Source: an uncultured Lachnospiraceae bacterium (lineage in GTDB: Bacteria; Bacillota; Clostridia; Lachnospirales; Lachnospiraceae). Taken from it: a stretch of 64,000 bases of DNA. Made by a program: the position numbers and the translations under genes. Below, piece after piece: positions 14,011 through 23,144 of this stretch (within the stretch, counting starts at the first letter, position 1; each line of letters opens with the position of its first letter). The DNA is taken from positions 1 through 64,000 of the forward strand of contig CAMNQH010000003.1 of assembly GCA_946549035.1 (NCBI GenBank), written 5' to 3'. A model generated the notes under the pieces. That model was given only the letters and a program-made list of their open reading frames with translations, did not search any database and had not been told where the DNA came from.

Positions 14011-16347
14011 ATGGAGCAGGTGAGGATTTCCGTACGCAATTTGGTGGAATTTGTGCTGCGGTCCGGAGACATTGACAATCGAAGGGGACGGACGGCCCAG
14101 AAAGAAGCCATGCAGGAGGGAAGCCGGATACATCGAAAAATTCAGCGGCGGATGGGCGCTTCCTATCATGCAGAAGTGCCTCTAGGGCTGGATCTGGATC
14201 TGGGCTCTTATAGGCTTTTAATTGAGGGGCGGGCAGATGGAATTCTCATAGAAGAGGGCCAGGTGACAGTGGATGAAATCAAGGGAATTTATCAGGATGT
14301 GCATAGCCTGACGGAGGCGGTGCCGGTTCATCTGGCTCAGGCAAAATGTTATGGCTATATGTACGGAAGCCAGGAAAAGCTTATGGAGATTACCCTGCGC
14401 ATGACGTATTGTAATCTGGATACGGAAGAAATCCGCTATTTTTATGAGACATATTCCATGCAGGAGCTATCGGATTGGTTTGAATCTTTGATAGAGAGCT
14501 ATCGGAAATGGTCTGACTTCCAATTTCAAGCAAAACAGGAGCGGCAGGCGTCTATTCAGAGTCTTCCCTTTCCCTTTTCCTATCGAGAGGGACAAAAGGA
14601 GTTGGTTGCCGCGGAGTCTCGTACCATTTGCCGCAGTAAGATGTTGTTTATCCAGGCGCCTACCGGGACGGGGAAAACCATTTCCACTGTATTTCCTGCT
14701 GTACGAGGCGTAGGAGAAGGCTTTGGGGAAAAGATTTTTTATTTGACCGCAAAGACGATTACAAGAACAGTGGCCAGAGAGGCTTTTGCCCTTTTGGAAA
14801 GGCAGGGATACCGGGGGAGCGTTTTGACCATTACGGCCAAGGAAAAGCTGTGCCTTTGCCAAGAGATGGACTGTAACCCTGTGAGCTGTCCATATGCCAA
14901 GGGACATTATGACCGGGTAAACGACGCGGTGTTTGACCTGGTAAGGAAGGAAAAGGAGATTTCCAGGGAGCGGCTCTGTAAGCAGGCGGAAGCTTTTAAG
15001 GTTTGTCCCTTTGAGCTGTGTCTGGATACGGCCCTTTGGGTGGATGTGATTATTTGTGATTATAATTATGTGTTTGATCCCAATGTATATTTGAGGCGTT
15101 TTTTTGCAGAGGGAGTGAAGGGGGATTATATTTTCCTTATTGACGAGGCCCACAATCTGGTGGAACGGGGCCGGGAGATGTACAGTGCGGTTCTCTATAA
15201 AGAATCCTTTTTAGAAGTAAAAAAGCTGACGAAGGAATATTCTGTGAGCGTGGCTCGAAGTCTGGAGAAATGCAATAAACTGTTGCTGGAAATGAAACGG
15301 GAGTGCCAGGAGTACCAGCTGCTGGATACCGTAGGCGGTTTGGTATTTCAACTGTTAAATTTAGGAGCTGTCATGGATGAATTTTTCCAGAAAAACATAG
15401 ATTTTCCGGAAAAAAAGAAGGTTCTGGAATTTTATCTGGAGCTGCGGCATTTTTTGAATATGTATGAACGGGTGGACGAAAATTATGTGATTTATACCAG
15501 CCACCAGGAGGACGGCAGGTTTCTGATTAAACTATATTGTGTAAATCCGGCCGTAAATCTGCAATCCTGTCTGAATAAAGGCAGGAGTGCGGTATTCTTT
15601 TCGGCCACGCTGCTGCCGATGCAATATTATAAGAAGTTGTTGAGCACCAGGGACGATAACTATGCGGTATATGCACAAACGGTTTTTTCCCAGGAGCAAA
15701 GCTTGATTTTGGTAGCTTCTGACGTCAGCAGCAAATATACCAGAAGGAACCGCCAGGAATTTCAACGCATTGCATCGTATATCCGGGAAATGGTTTTGGC
15801 AAGGAAGGGAAATTATATGGTGTTCTTTCCTTCTTATAAGATGCTGGAGAAGGTGTTGGAAGCCTGCATGGAATATCCGGAGGGGATGGAGATTCAGATT
15901 CAGCGGCCGGGGATGCGGGAAGAGGAGCGGGAGGCGTTTTTGCAGGCATTTTCAGAGGAGCGGGAAGGTTCTCTGGCAGGCTTTTGTGTGATGGGAGGTA
16001 TTTTTGCGGAGGGCATTGATCTTCAGGGGGAACGGCTGGTGGGAGCGGTGATTGTCGGCACCGGGCTTCCCCAGATCAGTGAAGAACGGGAGATTTTGAA
16101 GCAGTATTATGAGGAACGGGAAGGGGACGGATTTGATTATGCTTTTCGCTATCCGGGCATGAATAAGGTTATGCAGTCGGCGGGGCGGGTAATTCGTACC
16201 GCAGCGGATAAGGGGGTTATTTTACTGTTGGACGAGCGTTTTTTGCAGCAGGAGTATCAGCGGCTGTTTCCCAGAGAGTGGCAGGGATTTCAGGTTTGCA
16301 GAAGGGAGACAGTGGGAGAAATGCTGCGTGGGTTTTGGAACAAATAG
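14011..16347 (+). CDS. XPD/DinG-type ATP-dependent DNA helicase with N-terminal nuclease motif
   Basis: A 778-residue superfamily 2 helicase. The N-terminal 120 residues hold a PD-(D/E)XK-like nuclease signature: GRADG at 73-77, VDEIK at 87-91, and HLAQAKCYGYMY at 107-118. The helicase core follows: APTGTGKT at 216-223 (Walker A), FLIDEAHNL with DEAH at 378-381, and a C-terminal motif VI QSAGRVIRT. Cysteines at about 281, 283, 288, 293, 332 and 337 lie between motifs I and II, where XPD/DinG enzymes bind a 4Fe-4S cluster. The role is DNA repair or replication-restart, inferred. ATG 14011 follows GAGGAAGGGAG. Confidence 0.85.
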   Translation: MEQVRISVRNLVEFVLRSGDIDNRRGRTAQKEAMQEGSRIHRKIQRRMGASYHAEVPLGLDLDLGSYRLLIEGRADGILIEEGQVTVDEIKGIYQDVHSLTEAVPVHLAQAKCYGYMYGSQEKLMEITLRMTYCNLDTEEIRYFYETYSMQELSDWFESLIESYRKWSDFQFQAKQERQASIQSLPFPFSYREGQKELVAAESRTICRSKMLFIQAPTGTGKTISTVFPAVRGVGEGFGEKIFYLTAKTITRTVAREAFALLERQGYRGSVLTITAKEKLCLCQEMDCNPVSCPYAKGHYDRVNDAVFDLVRKEKEISRERLCKQAEAFKVCPFELCLDTALWVDVIICDYNYVFDPNVYLRRFFAEGVKGDYIFLIDEAHNLVERGREMYSAVLYKESFLEVKKLTKEYSVSVARSLEKCNKLLLEMKRECQEYQLLDTVGGLVFQLLNLGAVMDEFFQKNIDFPEKKKVLEFYLELRHFLNMYERVDENYVIYTSHQEDGRFLIKLYCVNPAVNLQSCLNKGRSAVFFSATLLPMQYYKKLLSTRDDNYAVYAQTVFSQEQSLILVASDVSSKYTRRNRQEFQRIASYIREMVLARKGNYMVFFPSYKMLEKVLEACMEYPEGMEIQIQRPGMREEEREAFLQAFSEEREGSLAGFCVMGGIFAEGIDLQGERLVGAVIVGTGLPQISEEREILKQYYEEREGDGFDYAFRYPGMNKVMQSAGRVIRTAADKGVILLLDERFLQQEYQRLFPREWQGFQVCRRETVGEMLRGFWNK

Positions 16348-16421
16348 GCGGTCTATGAAAAATGTTGTGTTGGGGACTTTTTGTAAGAGGGAATGCAAAA
16401 ATTGACAAAAGGGTGTGTGGG

Positions 16422-18080
16422 ATGAAGCAGTATAAGGGAAAGAGCGTATTTGACGGCATTGCCATCGGCAGGCTGTACGTATACGGCAGAAAGAATCAAC
16501 AGGTAAAGCAGGAACGTGTAAAAGACGCCGATCAGGAAACCCTGCGGTTTCGTAAGGCTCAAAGAAGGGCCATCGGCCAGCTGGCAGGACTTTATGAGGA
16601 AGCCATAAAAACTGTGGGGGCCGCTCATGCAGCTATTTTTGAGATTCATCAGATGATGCTTCAAGACGATGCATACGCAGAATCCGTTGAAACTATTATC
16701 TGTACACAAAACGTAAATGCGGAATATGCGGTGGCTGTAACCAGAGATAAATTTGCGGAAATGTTTGCCGCAATGGACGATGATTATATGAAGGAGCGGG
16801 CGTCGGATGTTCAAGATATTTCCCAACGCATACTTCGCATTTTATCTGGCGGGGAGTTGGATGAGATTGATTTTAAGGAGCCGGTGATTGTAGCAGCGGA
16901 GGATCTGTCTCCCAGCGAGACGGCTCAGATGCATTCCTCTAAAGTGCTGGCCTTTGTGACGGTTCATGGCTCCGTCAATTCCCATACGGCGATTCTGGCA
17001 AGAACTATGGGGATTCCCGCATTGGTTGGGACGCCTGTTTTCCTGGATTCCTCCCTTCATGGAAAAATGGCGGTAGTAGACGGGGACACAGGCTTTTTGT
17101 ATGTAGATCCGGATCATGAGACCCTTGGAAAAATGCGGGAGAAGTACAAAACGTTTCTGGCTCAAAGAGAGCTGCTGCAGACGTTGAAGGGAAAGGAAAC
17201 GATTACCCGGGACGGGAAAAAGGTTCTATTGTGTGCCAATGTGGGAAATGATAAAGATCTGGACAGGGTTCTGGAAAATGATGGGGAGGGGATCGGACTG
17301 TTTCGCAGTGAGTTTCTCTATCTGGAGCGTGATACGTATCCTACTGAGGAGGAGCAGCTAAAGATTTATAAGACAGTGGCAAAGACCATGGGGGAAAAAC
17401 GAGTAATTATCCGAACGCTGGATATTGGGGCCGATAAGCAGGCGGCTTATTTTGGACTTCCCAAGGAGGAAAATCCAGCTATGGGATTTCGGGGGATCCG
17501 TGTCTGCCTGACTCGGCCGGAGATATTTAAAACTCAGCTTCGGGCGTTGTTTCGAGCCAGCGTCTTTGGAAATATTGCCATAATGTATCCCATGATTACT
17601 TCCTTAAAAGAGATTACAAGAATCAAGGAACTAGTAGAGGAGGTGAAACAGGAACTGAAAAAAGACGGCCTTCCCTTTGGAGAGCCAAAGCAGGGCATTA
17701 TGATTGAGACGCCTGCAGCTGTTATGATAAGTGAACGCCTTGCCAGAGAGGTGGATTTTTTCAGTATCGGGACGAATGATTTGACCCAGTATACTCTGGC
17801 TGTTGACCGTCAGAATGAGCGGTTGGAGGATTTTTACGATCCCCGTCATCCGGCGGTGCTTCGGATGATCGCCCAGACCGTGGAAAGCGCTCACAGGGAG
17901 AAGATCTGGTGCGGTATTTGCGGGGAGCTGGGAGGAGATCCAGAGTTGACCAAATTATTCCTGACTTTGGGAGTGGATGAATTAAGTATGCCGCCCGAAA
18001 ATATTTTGGCGATTCGGAAAATTATCCGAGAAACAAATGTAAAGGAGGAGGGAGAAGCCCTTCGAAAAGAGTTTTTGTAA
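16422..18080 (+). CDS. ptsI: Phosphoenolpyruvate-protein phosphotransferase (PTS enzyme I)
   Basis: A 552-residue enzyme I, which takes phosphate from phosphoenolpyruvate and passes it to HPr to drive sugar uptake. Key parts: active-site His188 in NSHTAILARTMGIPALVG, PEP-binding GIGLFRSEFLYL, the barrel motifs FFSIGTNDLTQYTLA, and CGICGELGGDP. The length is slightly below the usual 570. ATG 16422 is chosen because MKQYKGKSVFDGIAIG is the typical N terminus; the ribosome site is weak. No true ptsH is adjacent, which makes the His-less HPr-like gene 2.5 kb upstream more notable. Confidence 0.93.
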   Translation: MKQYKGKSVFDGIAIGRLYVYGRKNQQVKQERVKDADQETLRFRKAQRRAIGQLAGLYEEAIKTVGAAHAAIFEIHQMMLQDDAYAESVETIICTQNVNAEYAVAVTRDKFAEMFAAMDDDYMKERASDVQDISQRILRILSGGELDEIDFKEPVIVAAEDLSPSETAQMHSSKVLAFVTVHGSVNSHTAILARTMGIPALVGTPVFLDSSLHGKMAVVDGDTGFLYVDPDHETLGKMREKYKTFLAQRELLQTLKGKETITRDGKKVLLCANVGNDKDLDRVLENDGEGIGLFRSEFLYLERDTYPTEEEQLKIYKTVAKTMGEKRVIIRTLDIGADKQAAYFGLPKEENPAMGFRGIRVCLTRPEIFKTQLRALFRASVFGNIAIMYPMITSLKEITRIKELVEEVKQELKKDGLPFGEPKQGIMIETPAAVMISERLAREVDFFSIGTNDLTQYTLAVDRQNERLEDFYDPRHPAVLRMIAQTVESAHREKIWCGICGELGGDPELTKLFLTLGVDELSMPPENILAIRKIIRETNVKEEGEALRKEFL

Positions 18081-18083
18081 CAA

Positions 18084-18103
18084 TTACAAACAAGAGTTTG
18101 TAA
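18084..18103. repeat. Perfect inverted repeat between ptsI and ylxM
   Basis: TTACAAAC, loop AAGA, GTTTGTAA: an 8-bp perfect stem just upstream of the ylxM promoter. No T tract follows on the plus strand (AGAAAAAA instead). It could be an operator or a weak terminator. Confidence 0.5.
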
Positions 18104-18114
18104 AGAAAAAATAC

Positions 18115-18143
18115 TTGACACCTTGAACAACATATAGTATGAT
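18115..18143 (+). promoter_or_regulatory. Sigma-A promoter of ylxM-ffh
   Basis: Perfect TTGACA at 18115-18120, a 17-base spacer, and TATGAT at 18138-18143. The expected transcript start (near 18150) falls within the ribosome site of ylxM, so the leader would be very short. Confidence 0.72.
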
Positions 18144-18159
18144 ACCAGAGGTGACAGAC

Positions 18160-18504
18160 ATGGAAAAGAAAGTGATGCAGACATATTTGTATGATTTTTA
18201 TGGAGAACTGCTAACAAAGCATCAGAAAAATGTCTATGAAGATTTTGTATTGAATGATTTATCCCTGGGTGAGATTGCTCAGGAGAGAGGCATCAGCCGC
18301 CAGGGCGTCCACGACCTGGTGAAGCGTTGTGACCGGCTGCTTATGGGATATGAAGAGAAGCTGCATTTATTGGAGCGTTTCCAAAAGATTAAGGGTAAGA
18401 TTGAGCAGATTAATCAGTTGACCTTGACAGAGAAAGCCCAAGAAGCAGAAGCGGCCAGCCAGCGGATCCGGCAGCTTTCTCAGGAGATATTAGAGGAGTT
18501 ATAG
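18160..18504 (+). CDS. ylxM: YlxM family SRP-associated DNA-binding-like protein
   Basis: A 114-residue protein of the UPF0122/YlxM family with a sigma-70 region 4-like helix-turn-helix: LTKHQKNVYEDFVLNDLSLGEIAQ, then GISRQGVHDLVKR. YlxM is typically encoded directly before ffh and has been linked to the signal recognition particle. ATG 18160 is preferred to the upstream ATG 18139 because AGAGGTGA lies just before it. The stop is one base before the ffh start, so the two are co-translated. The C-terminal third is a predicted coiled coil rich in Glu, Gln and Ala. Confidence 0.88.
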   Translation: MEKKVMQTYLYDFYGELLTKHQKNVYEDFVLNDLSLGEIAQERGISRQGVHDLVKRCDRLLMGYEEKLHLLERFQKIKGKIEQINQLTLTEKAQEAEAASQRIRQLSQEILEEL

Positions 18505-18505
18505 C

Positions 18506-19852
18506 ATGGCATTTGACAGTTTATCGGAGAAACTCCAGAACGTATTTAAAGCTTTAAGGAGCAAGGGGCTTCTCACAGAGGCGGATGTAAAGGCAGCCCT
18601 GAAGGAAGTTAAGATGGCGCTTTTGGAGGCTGACGTTAATTTCAAAGTGGTGAAGCAGTTTGTGAAGTCTGTCCAGGAACGGGCCGTAGGCCAGGATGTG
18701 ATGAACGGGCTGAATCCCGGCCAGATGGTGGTTAAGATAGTAAACGAAGAGATGGTTCGCCTGATGGGGGATGAGACCACAGAGCTTGCCTTAAAGCCTG
18801 GGAATGAAGTAACCGTCATTATGATGGCAGGGCTTCAGGGAGCCGGTAAGACAACCACCACCGCCAAGATTGCAGGGAAGCTGAAGCAGAAGGGCAGAAA
18901 GCCTCTTTTGGCAGCCTGCGACATTTACCGTCCGGCGGCCATTCAGCAGCTTCAGATCAACGGAGAGAAGCAGGGGGTGGAAGTGTTCTCTATGGGAAGC
19001 GGGCATTCCCCTGTGAATATAGCGAAGGCTGCCATAGAGCATGCTGCAAAGCACGGAATGAATGTGGTGATTCTGGATACGGCGGGGCGTCTCCATGTGG
19101 ATGAAGACATGATGAAAGAGCTGATGGAAATAAAGGCTCATGTAGACGTTACGCAGACGATTCTGGTAGTGGACGCCATGACCGGACAGGATGCAGTGAA
19201 TGTGGCCTCTACCTTTCAGGAACAGATTGGAATTGACGGCGTCGTACTGACCAAATTAGACGGGGATACCAGAGGCGGAGCGGCTCTTTCCATTCGTGCC
19301 GTAACAGGAAAGCCTATTTTATATGTAGGTATGGGAGAGAAATTATCCGATTTGGAGCAATTTTATCCCGACCGGATGGCTTCCAGAATCCTGGGAATGG
19401 GGGATGTGCTTACTCTGATTGAAAAAGCCCAGGAAGAAATCGACGAGGATAAGGCCAAAGCATTGGAGCAGAAGCTGAAGAAAGCTGAATTTGGCTTCGA
19501 CGATTATTTGGAATCCATGAACCAGATGAAGAAGATGGGGGGCTTATCCAGCATTTTAAGTATGCTTCCCGGAATCGGGGGCGGTCAGCTGGCGGAATTA
19601 GAGAACGCCATTGACGAGAAAAAAATGGCCAGGATTGAAGGAATTATTTATTCCATGACCCCGGAGGAACGGGCAAATCCAGCCGTTTTAAATCCAAGCC
19701 GCAAGCGCAGGATTGCTGCCGGCGCGGGAGTGGATATCAGCGAGGTGAACCGTCTGGTGAAGCAATTTGAACAGTCCAAAAAGATGATGAAGCAGATGCC
19801 GGGACTGATGGGGGGCAAAGGAAAGAGGGGACGCTTCAAGCTGCCGTTTTAA
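18506..19852 (+). CDS. ffh: Signal recognition particle protein Ffh (SRP54)
   Basis: A 448-residue GTPase that binds signal peptides of nascent chains with SRP RNA and docks to FtsY. It has an N-terminal four-helix bundle, a G domain with GLQGAGKTTTTAKIAGKL (P-loop), DTAGRL and TKLDGDTRGGA, and a Met-rich M domain (SMNQMKKMGG, QMPGLMGGKGKRGRF). The length is normal. It is in an operon with ylxM. The receptor partner ftsY is also in this window at 38264. Confidence 0.97.
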   Translation: MAFDSLSEKLQNVFKALRSKGLLTEADVKAALKEVKMALLEADVNFKVVKQFVKSVQERAVGQDVMNGLNPGQMVVKIVNEEMVRLMGDETTELALKPGNEVTVIMMAGLQGAGKTTTTAKIAGKLKQKGRKPLLAACDIYRPAAIQQLQINGEKQGVEVFSMGSGHSPVNIAKAAIEHAAKHGMNVVILDTAGRLHVDEDMMKELMEIKAHVDVTQTILVVDAMTGQDAVNVASTFQEQIGIDGVVLTKLDGDTRGGAALSIRAVTGKPILYVGMGEKLSDLEQFYPDRMASRILGMGDVLTLIEKAQEEIDEDKAKALEQKLKKAEFGFDDYLESMNQMKKMGGLSSILSMLPGIGGGQLAELENAIDEKKMARIEGIIYSMTPEERANPAVLNPSRKRRIAAGAGVDISEVNRLVKQFEQSKKMMKQMPGLMGGKGKRGRFKLPF

Positions 19853-19864
19853 CATGATTCATAG

Positions 19865-19890
19865 AAAAAATGTGCCGCGGTGCATTTTTT
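19865..19890 (+). terminator. Intrinsic terminator between ffh and rpsP
   Basis: AAAAAATGTGCC and GGTGCATTTTTT form an A/T-flanked hairpin with two G-U pairs, which could act in both directions. Confidence 0.6.
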
Positions 19891-19922
19891 ATAAATAGTA
19901 AGTTCAAGGAGGTGAATGAAAA

Positions 19923-20165
19923 GTGGTAAAGATCAGATTGAAAAGAATGGGACAGAAAAAAGCTCCTTTTTATAGAATCGTTGTAGCAGATTCCAGATCT
20001 CCCAGAGATGGCAGATTTATCGAAGAGATCGGAACCTACGATCCTACGAAAGATCCCAGCGAATTCCATGTAAACGAAGAACTGGCAAAGAAGTGGCTGT
20101 CAAATGGGGCCCAGCCTACAGAAATGGTAGGTAAGATCTTCAAAGCGGCCGGCATCGAGAAATAG
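19923..20165 (+). CDS. rpsP: 30S ribosomal protein S16
   Basis: An 80-residue S16, a small-subunit assembly protein. The typical N terminus [20 protein letters not shown] is present, then [19 protein letters not shown]. It starts at GTG 19923 with a strong AAGGAGGTGA. It heads the conserved rpsP-khpA-rimM-trmD block. Confidence 0.97.
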   Translation: MVKIRLKRMGQKKAPFYRIVVADSRSPRDGRFIEEIGTYDPTKDPSEFHVNEELAKKWLSNGAQPTEMVGKIFKAAGIEK

Positions 20166-20183
20166 GATTCGTGAGGTGACGTG

Positions 20184-20414
20184 ATGAAAGAATTGGTAGA
20201 AGTAATTGCAAAGGCTCTTGTGGAATTTCCCCAGGAGGTAGTAGTTACAGAGACCCAGAATGAGAAAGCCATTGTCTTGGAGCTTCGGGTGGCCCAGTCC
20301 GATATGGGAAAAGTCATCGGCAAGCAGGGACGCATCGCCAAGGCAATCCGCTCTGTTGTGAAAGCAGCGGCGGCTAAGGAAGAAAAGAAAGTAATTGTAG
20401 AGATTGTTCAGTAA
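20184..20414 (+). CDS. khpA: KH-domain RNA-binding protein KhpA
   Basis: A 76-residue single KH domain. The GKVIGKQGRIAKAIR loop is the GxxG nucleic-acid-binding motif. KhpA works with KhpB in Gram-positive bacteria to bind RNAs that affect cell length and division. ATG 20184 overlaps a GTG at 20181; GTGAGGTGA lies just before both. It sits between rpsP and rimM, as usual. Confidence 0.92.
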   Translation: MKELVEVIAKALVEFPQEVVVTETQNEKAIVLELRVAQSDMGKVIGKQGRIAKAIRSVVKAAAAKEEKKVIVEIVQ

Positions 20415-20415
20415 T

Positions 20416-20454
20416 AAACGAAAAGGGGGCTGCGTGCAGTTCCCCTTTTCGTTT
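20416..20454 (+). terminator. 13-bp hairpin between khpA and rimM
   Basis: AAACGAAAAGGGG (20416-20428) pairs perfectly with CCCCTTTTCGTTT (20442-20454), ending in four T. It may act as a partial terminator or mRNA processing site within the operon. Confidence 0.65.
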
Positions 20455-20484
20455 TGGGAAAACCTGAACCAGGAAGGGATATAC

Positions 20485-20988
20485 ATGGAAGATTTATTGC
20501 AGGTAGGCGCGATTGCCAATACCCATGGAGTTCGTGGGGAAGTAAAGGTATTTCCCATGACGGACGATGCAGGCCGTTTTCGGAAATTAAAGCATGTAAT
20601 TTTAGATACCGGGACTAAGAAAAAGGAGCTTGAAATTACCCAGGTTAAATTTTTTAAGAACCTGGTTATTTTAAAATTTCGGGGATATGACACCATGAAT
20701 GAGGTAGAGCCCTTAAAGGGGATGCCCCTTTATGTGACCAGGGAGAACGCCGTGGAATGCGGGGAGGACGAATACTTTATCGCGGACTTAATCGGTATTT
20801 CTGTTGTAGACGAGCAGGAAAAGTCCTTGGGTGAGATCAAGGATGTGCTTTCCACCGGTGCAAATGACGTATATGTAATTGAAAAGCCGGGAGGAGGGGA
20901 ACTCTTACTGCCGGCCATCAAGGAATGCGTTCTTCAGGTGGATATAAAGGGACGTAGGATGCAGGTTCATGTGCTGGAGGGATTATGA
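20485..20988 (+). CDS. rimM: 16S rRNA processing protein RimM
   Basis: A 167-residue RimM, which binds S19 and helps mature the 30S head. Landmarks are VGAIANTHGVRGEVKVFP at the N terminus and a PRC-barrel half with DLIGISVVDE, STGANDVYVIEKPGG and LLPAIKECV. ATG 20485 is chosen from the family start (MEDLLQVG) and AGGAAGG upstream; the frame is open further back to 20404, but that part lies in the hairpin. Its last four bases overlap trmD. Confidence 0.93.
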   Translation: MEDLLQVGAIANTHGVRGEVKVFPMTDDAGRFRKLKHVILDTGTKKKELEITQVKFFKNLVILKFRGYDTMNEVEPLKGMPLYVTRENAVECGEDEYFIADLIGISVVDEQEKSLGEIKDVLSTGANDVYVIEKPGGGELLLPAIKECVLQVDIKGRRMQVHVLEGL

Positions 20989-21689
20989 GATTTTTTGTAT
21001 TGACCTTGTTCCCGGATATGGTGCGAGACGGATTGCATACTAGCATTATCGGCCGGGCGATACAGGCGGGGCATTTGTCTTTAGAGGCCGTAAATATCCG
21101 GGACTTCTCTGCTAATAAACATCAAAAGGTAGATGATTACCCTTATGGAGGCGGGGCGGGAATGCTGATGCAGGCCCAGCCGGTGTACGACGCCTTTCAG
21201 TCGGTGACAGAACGGATCGGAAGAAGGCCCAGATGTATTTATCTGACGCCCCAGGGTAAAACATTCCATCAGAAAATGGCAAAGGAATTGGCCATGGAGG
21301 AGGAACTGATATTCCTTTGCGGACATTACGAGGGGATTGACGAGCGAGTGCTGGAAGAGATTGTGACAGATTACGTTTCCATTGGGGATTACGTCCTGAC
21401 AGGCGGAGAATTGCCGGCTATGGTAATGATTGACGCCATTTCTAGGATGGTGCCGGGGGTTTTAAGTAATGAAGAATCCGGCAGCACCGAATCTTTTGAG
21501 GATTGTCTTTTGGAATATCCCCAATACAGCAGGCCCGAAGAGTGGATGGGAAAAAAAGTGCCCCAGATACTTTTATCTGGCCATCATAAAAATATCGAAG
21601 CATGGCGCAGGGAACAGTCTAAGATGCGTACAAAAGAACGCAGGCCGGATTTATGGGGACAATATCTTTTGGAGCATCCAAAGGAATAG
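20985..21689 (+). CDS. trmD: tRNA (guanine-N1)-methyltransferase
   Basis: A 234-residue SPOUT enzyme that methylates G37 of tRNAs next to the anticodon and prevents frameshifts. Characteristic parts are DYPYGGGAGMLMQAQP, LCGHYEGIDERV, and DYVLTGGELPAMVMIDA in the trefoil knot, then SFEDCLLEYPQYSRP. It starts within the rimM stop (ATGA). In most Firmicutes rplS follows at once; here two O-acyltransferase genes intervene. Confidence 0.96.
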   Translation: MRFFVLTLFPDMVRDGLHTSIIGRAIQAGHLSLEAVNIRDFSANKHQKVDDYPYGGGAGMLMQAQPVYDAFQSVTERIGRRPRCIYLTPQGKTFHQKMAKELAMEEELIFLCGHYEGIDERVLEEIVTDYVSIGDYVLTGGELPAMVMIDAISRMVPGVLSNEESGSTESFEDCLLEYPQYSRPEEWMGKKVPQILLSGHHKNIEAWRREQSKMRTKERRPDLWGQYLLEHPKE

Positions 21690-21704
21690 GAGGGAGGATG
21701 AGCC

Positions 21705-23096
21705 ATGCTGTTTAGCTCCATGATTTTTTTGTGGATTTTTTTGCCTCTTATATTGTTGTTTTACTATATTGTGCCGAACCATTGGAAAAACGCCGTACTG
21801 TTGCTGGCAAGTCTGATATTTTATTCTTGGGGCGAACCAAAATATGTGCTGCTTATGATTTTTTCCGTAACCTATAATTATTTTTGCGGGCTTTTATTAG
21901 AGAAACATAGAAAATGGTTTTTATTGGCCGTATGTGTTTTGGTAAATTTAGGAGTACTGGGGTATTTTAAGTATTTTAATCTGGCTGTGCGGGTGCTGAA
22001 TATGGCTTGCGGACAGGAGCGATTGGGATTTCGGGAGATTGTCCTGCCTTTGGGAATTTCCTTTTACACCTTTCAGATTCTGTCGTATGTAATAGACGTA
22101 TACCGGGGAGAGATTAAGGCCCAGAAGCACTATGGCCGTTTGATGCTGTATGTAGCGTTTTTTCCGCAGCTGATCGCAGGCCCCATTGTAAAATACAAAG
22201 ACATCGAGCATCAGATGGGCAGGCGGGTACACAGCGATGAAAAGACGTTTTATGGGATTCGAAGATTTGTATACGGTCTGGGGAAAAAGGTGCTGATTTC
22301 CAATACAGTGGCCTATTATGCAGACTTAATTATGAATGCAGAATTGTTTCAGATTAGTTCGGGGCTGGCTTGGATGGGGGCCATCTTGTATACGCTGCAA
22401 ATTTATTTTGATTTTTCCGGTTATTCCGACATGGCCATCGGGCTGGGGAAAATTTTTGGATTTGATTTCCAGGAAAATTTTCGATATCCCTATTTATCTT
22501 GTTCTATTCAGGAATTCTGGCGTCGCTGGCATATTTCCCTGTCCACCTGGTTTAAGGAATACCTCTATATTCCTTTAGGTGGAAATCGCAGGGGGAAGCT
22601 ACGTACATATGTAAATCTGGTGATTGTATTCTTTATGACCGGCCTGTGGCATGGGGCAGACTTTAATTTCATTTTTTGGGGTCTGTATTACGGATTCTTT
22701 TTGGTTTTGGAGCGTTTGTTCCTTGGAGAACTATTAAAAAAGAATCGAATTAAGATTTTGAACCGTATTTATACCATGCTGGTAGTGATCGTGGGCTGGG
22801 TGATGTTTCGGATGAACTTTAGTCACGGGATAGATTATATCCTGCATATGTTCCGTTTTACACCGGGAATGAACCATCTGGGAAACACCTTTACATTGAA
22901 AATATGTTTGTTTGGCGGACTGGGAATTTTGCTGTGCGGTCCGCTGCAGAGGCTTTTACCCAAATGGAGTAAAAAGCTGTTGGATGAAACATATTGTTCC
23001 GCTGTAGAAATGCTTTTGCTTTTGGGAATTTTATTTTTATGTGTTGTGATGCTGGTCAGCGATATGTATAATCCGTTTATCTATTTTCGGTTTTAA
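21705..23096 (+). CDS. MBOAT family membrane O-acyltransferase
   Basis: A 463-residue polytopic protein of the MBOAT family (AlgI/DltB-like), which moves acyl groups across the membrane for polymer O-acetylation or D-alanylation. The conserved block is seen as DFSGYSDMAIGLGKIFGFDF, EFWRRWHISLSTWFKEYLY and TGLWHG, the last with the active-site His. About 11 hydrophobic segments are visible. ATG 21705 follows GGAGGGAGGATGAGCC, 15 bases after trmD. With the downstream DHHW protein it forms a two-part O-acetylation unit. The target polymer is unknown. Confidence 0.9.
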   Translation: MLFSSMIFLWIFLPLILLFYYIVPNHWKNAVLLLASLIFYSWGEPKYVLLMIFSVTYNYFCGLLLEKHRKWFLLAVCVLVNLGVLGYFKYFNLAVRVLNMACGQERLGFREIVLPLGISFYTFQILSYVIDVYRGEIKAQKHYGRLMLYVAFFPQLIAGPIVKYKDIEHQMGRRVHSDEKTFYGIRRFVYGLGKKVLISNTVAYYADLIMNAELFQISSGLAWMGAILYTLQIYFDFSGYSDMAIGLGKIFGFDFQENFRYPYLSCSIQEFWRRWHISLSTWFKEYLYIPLGGNRRGKLRTYVNLVIVFFMTGLWHGADFNFIFWGLYYGFFLVLERLFLGELLKKNRIKILNRIYTMLVVIVGWVMFRMNFSHGIDYILHMFRFTPGMNHLGNTFTLKICLFGGLGILLCGPLQRLLPKWSKKLLDETYCSAVEMLLLLGILFLCVVMLVSDMYNPFIYFRF

Positions 23097-23144
23097 CGGC
23101 AGTGCAAAGGTATGTATCTTGAGGCTGCCCTGGGAGACTTATAT

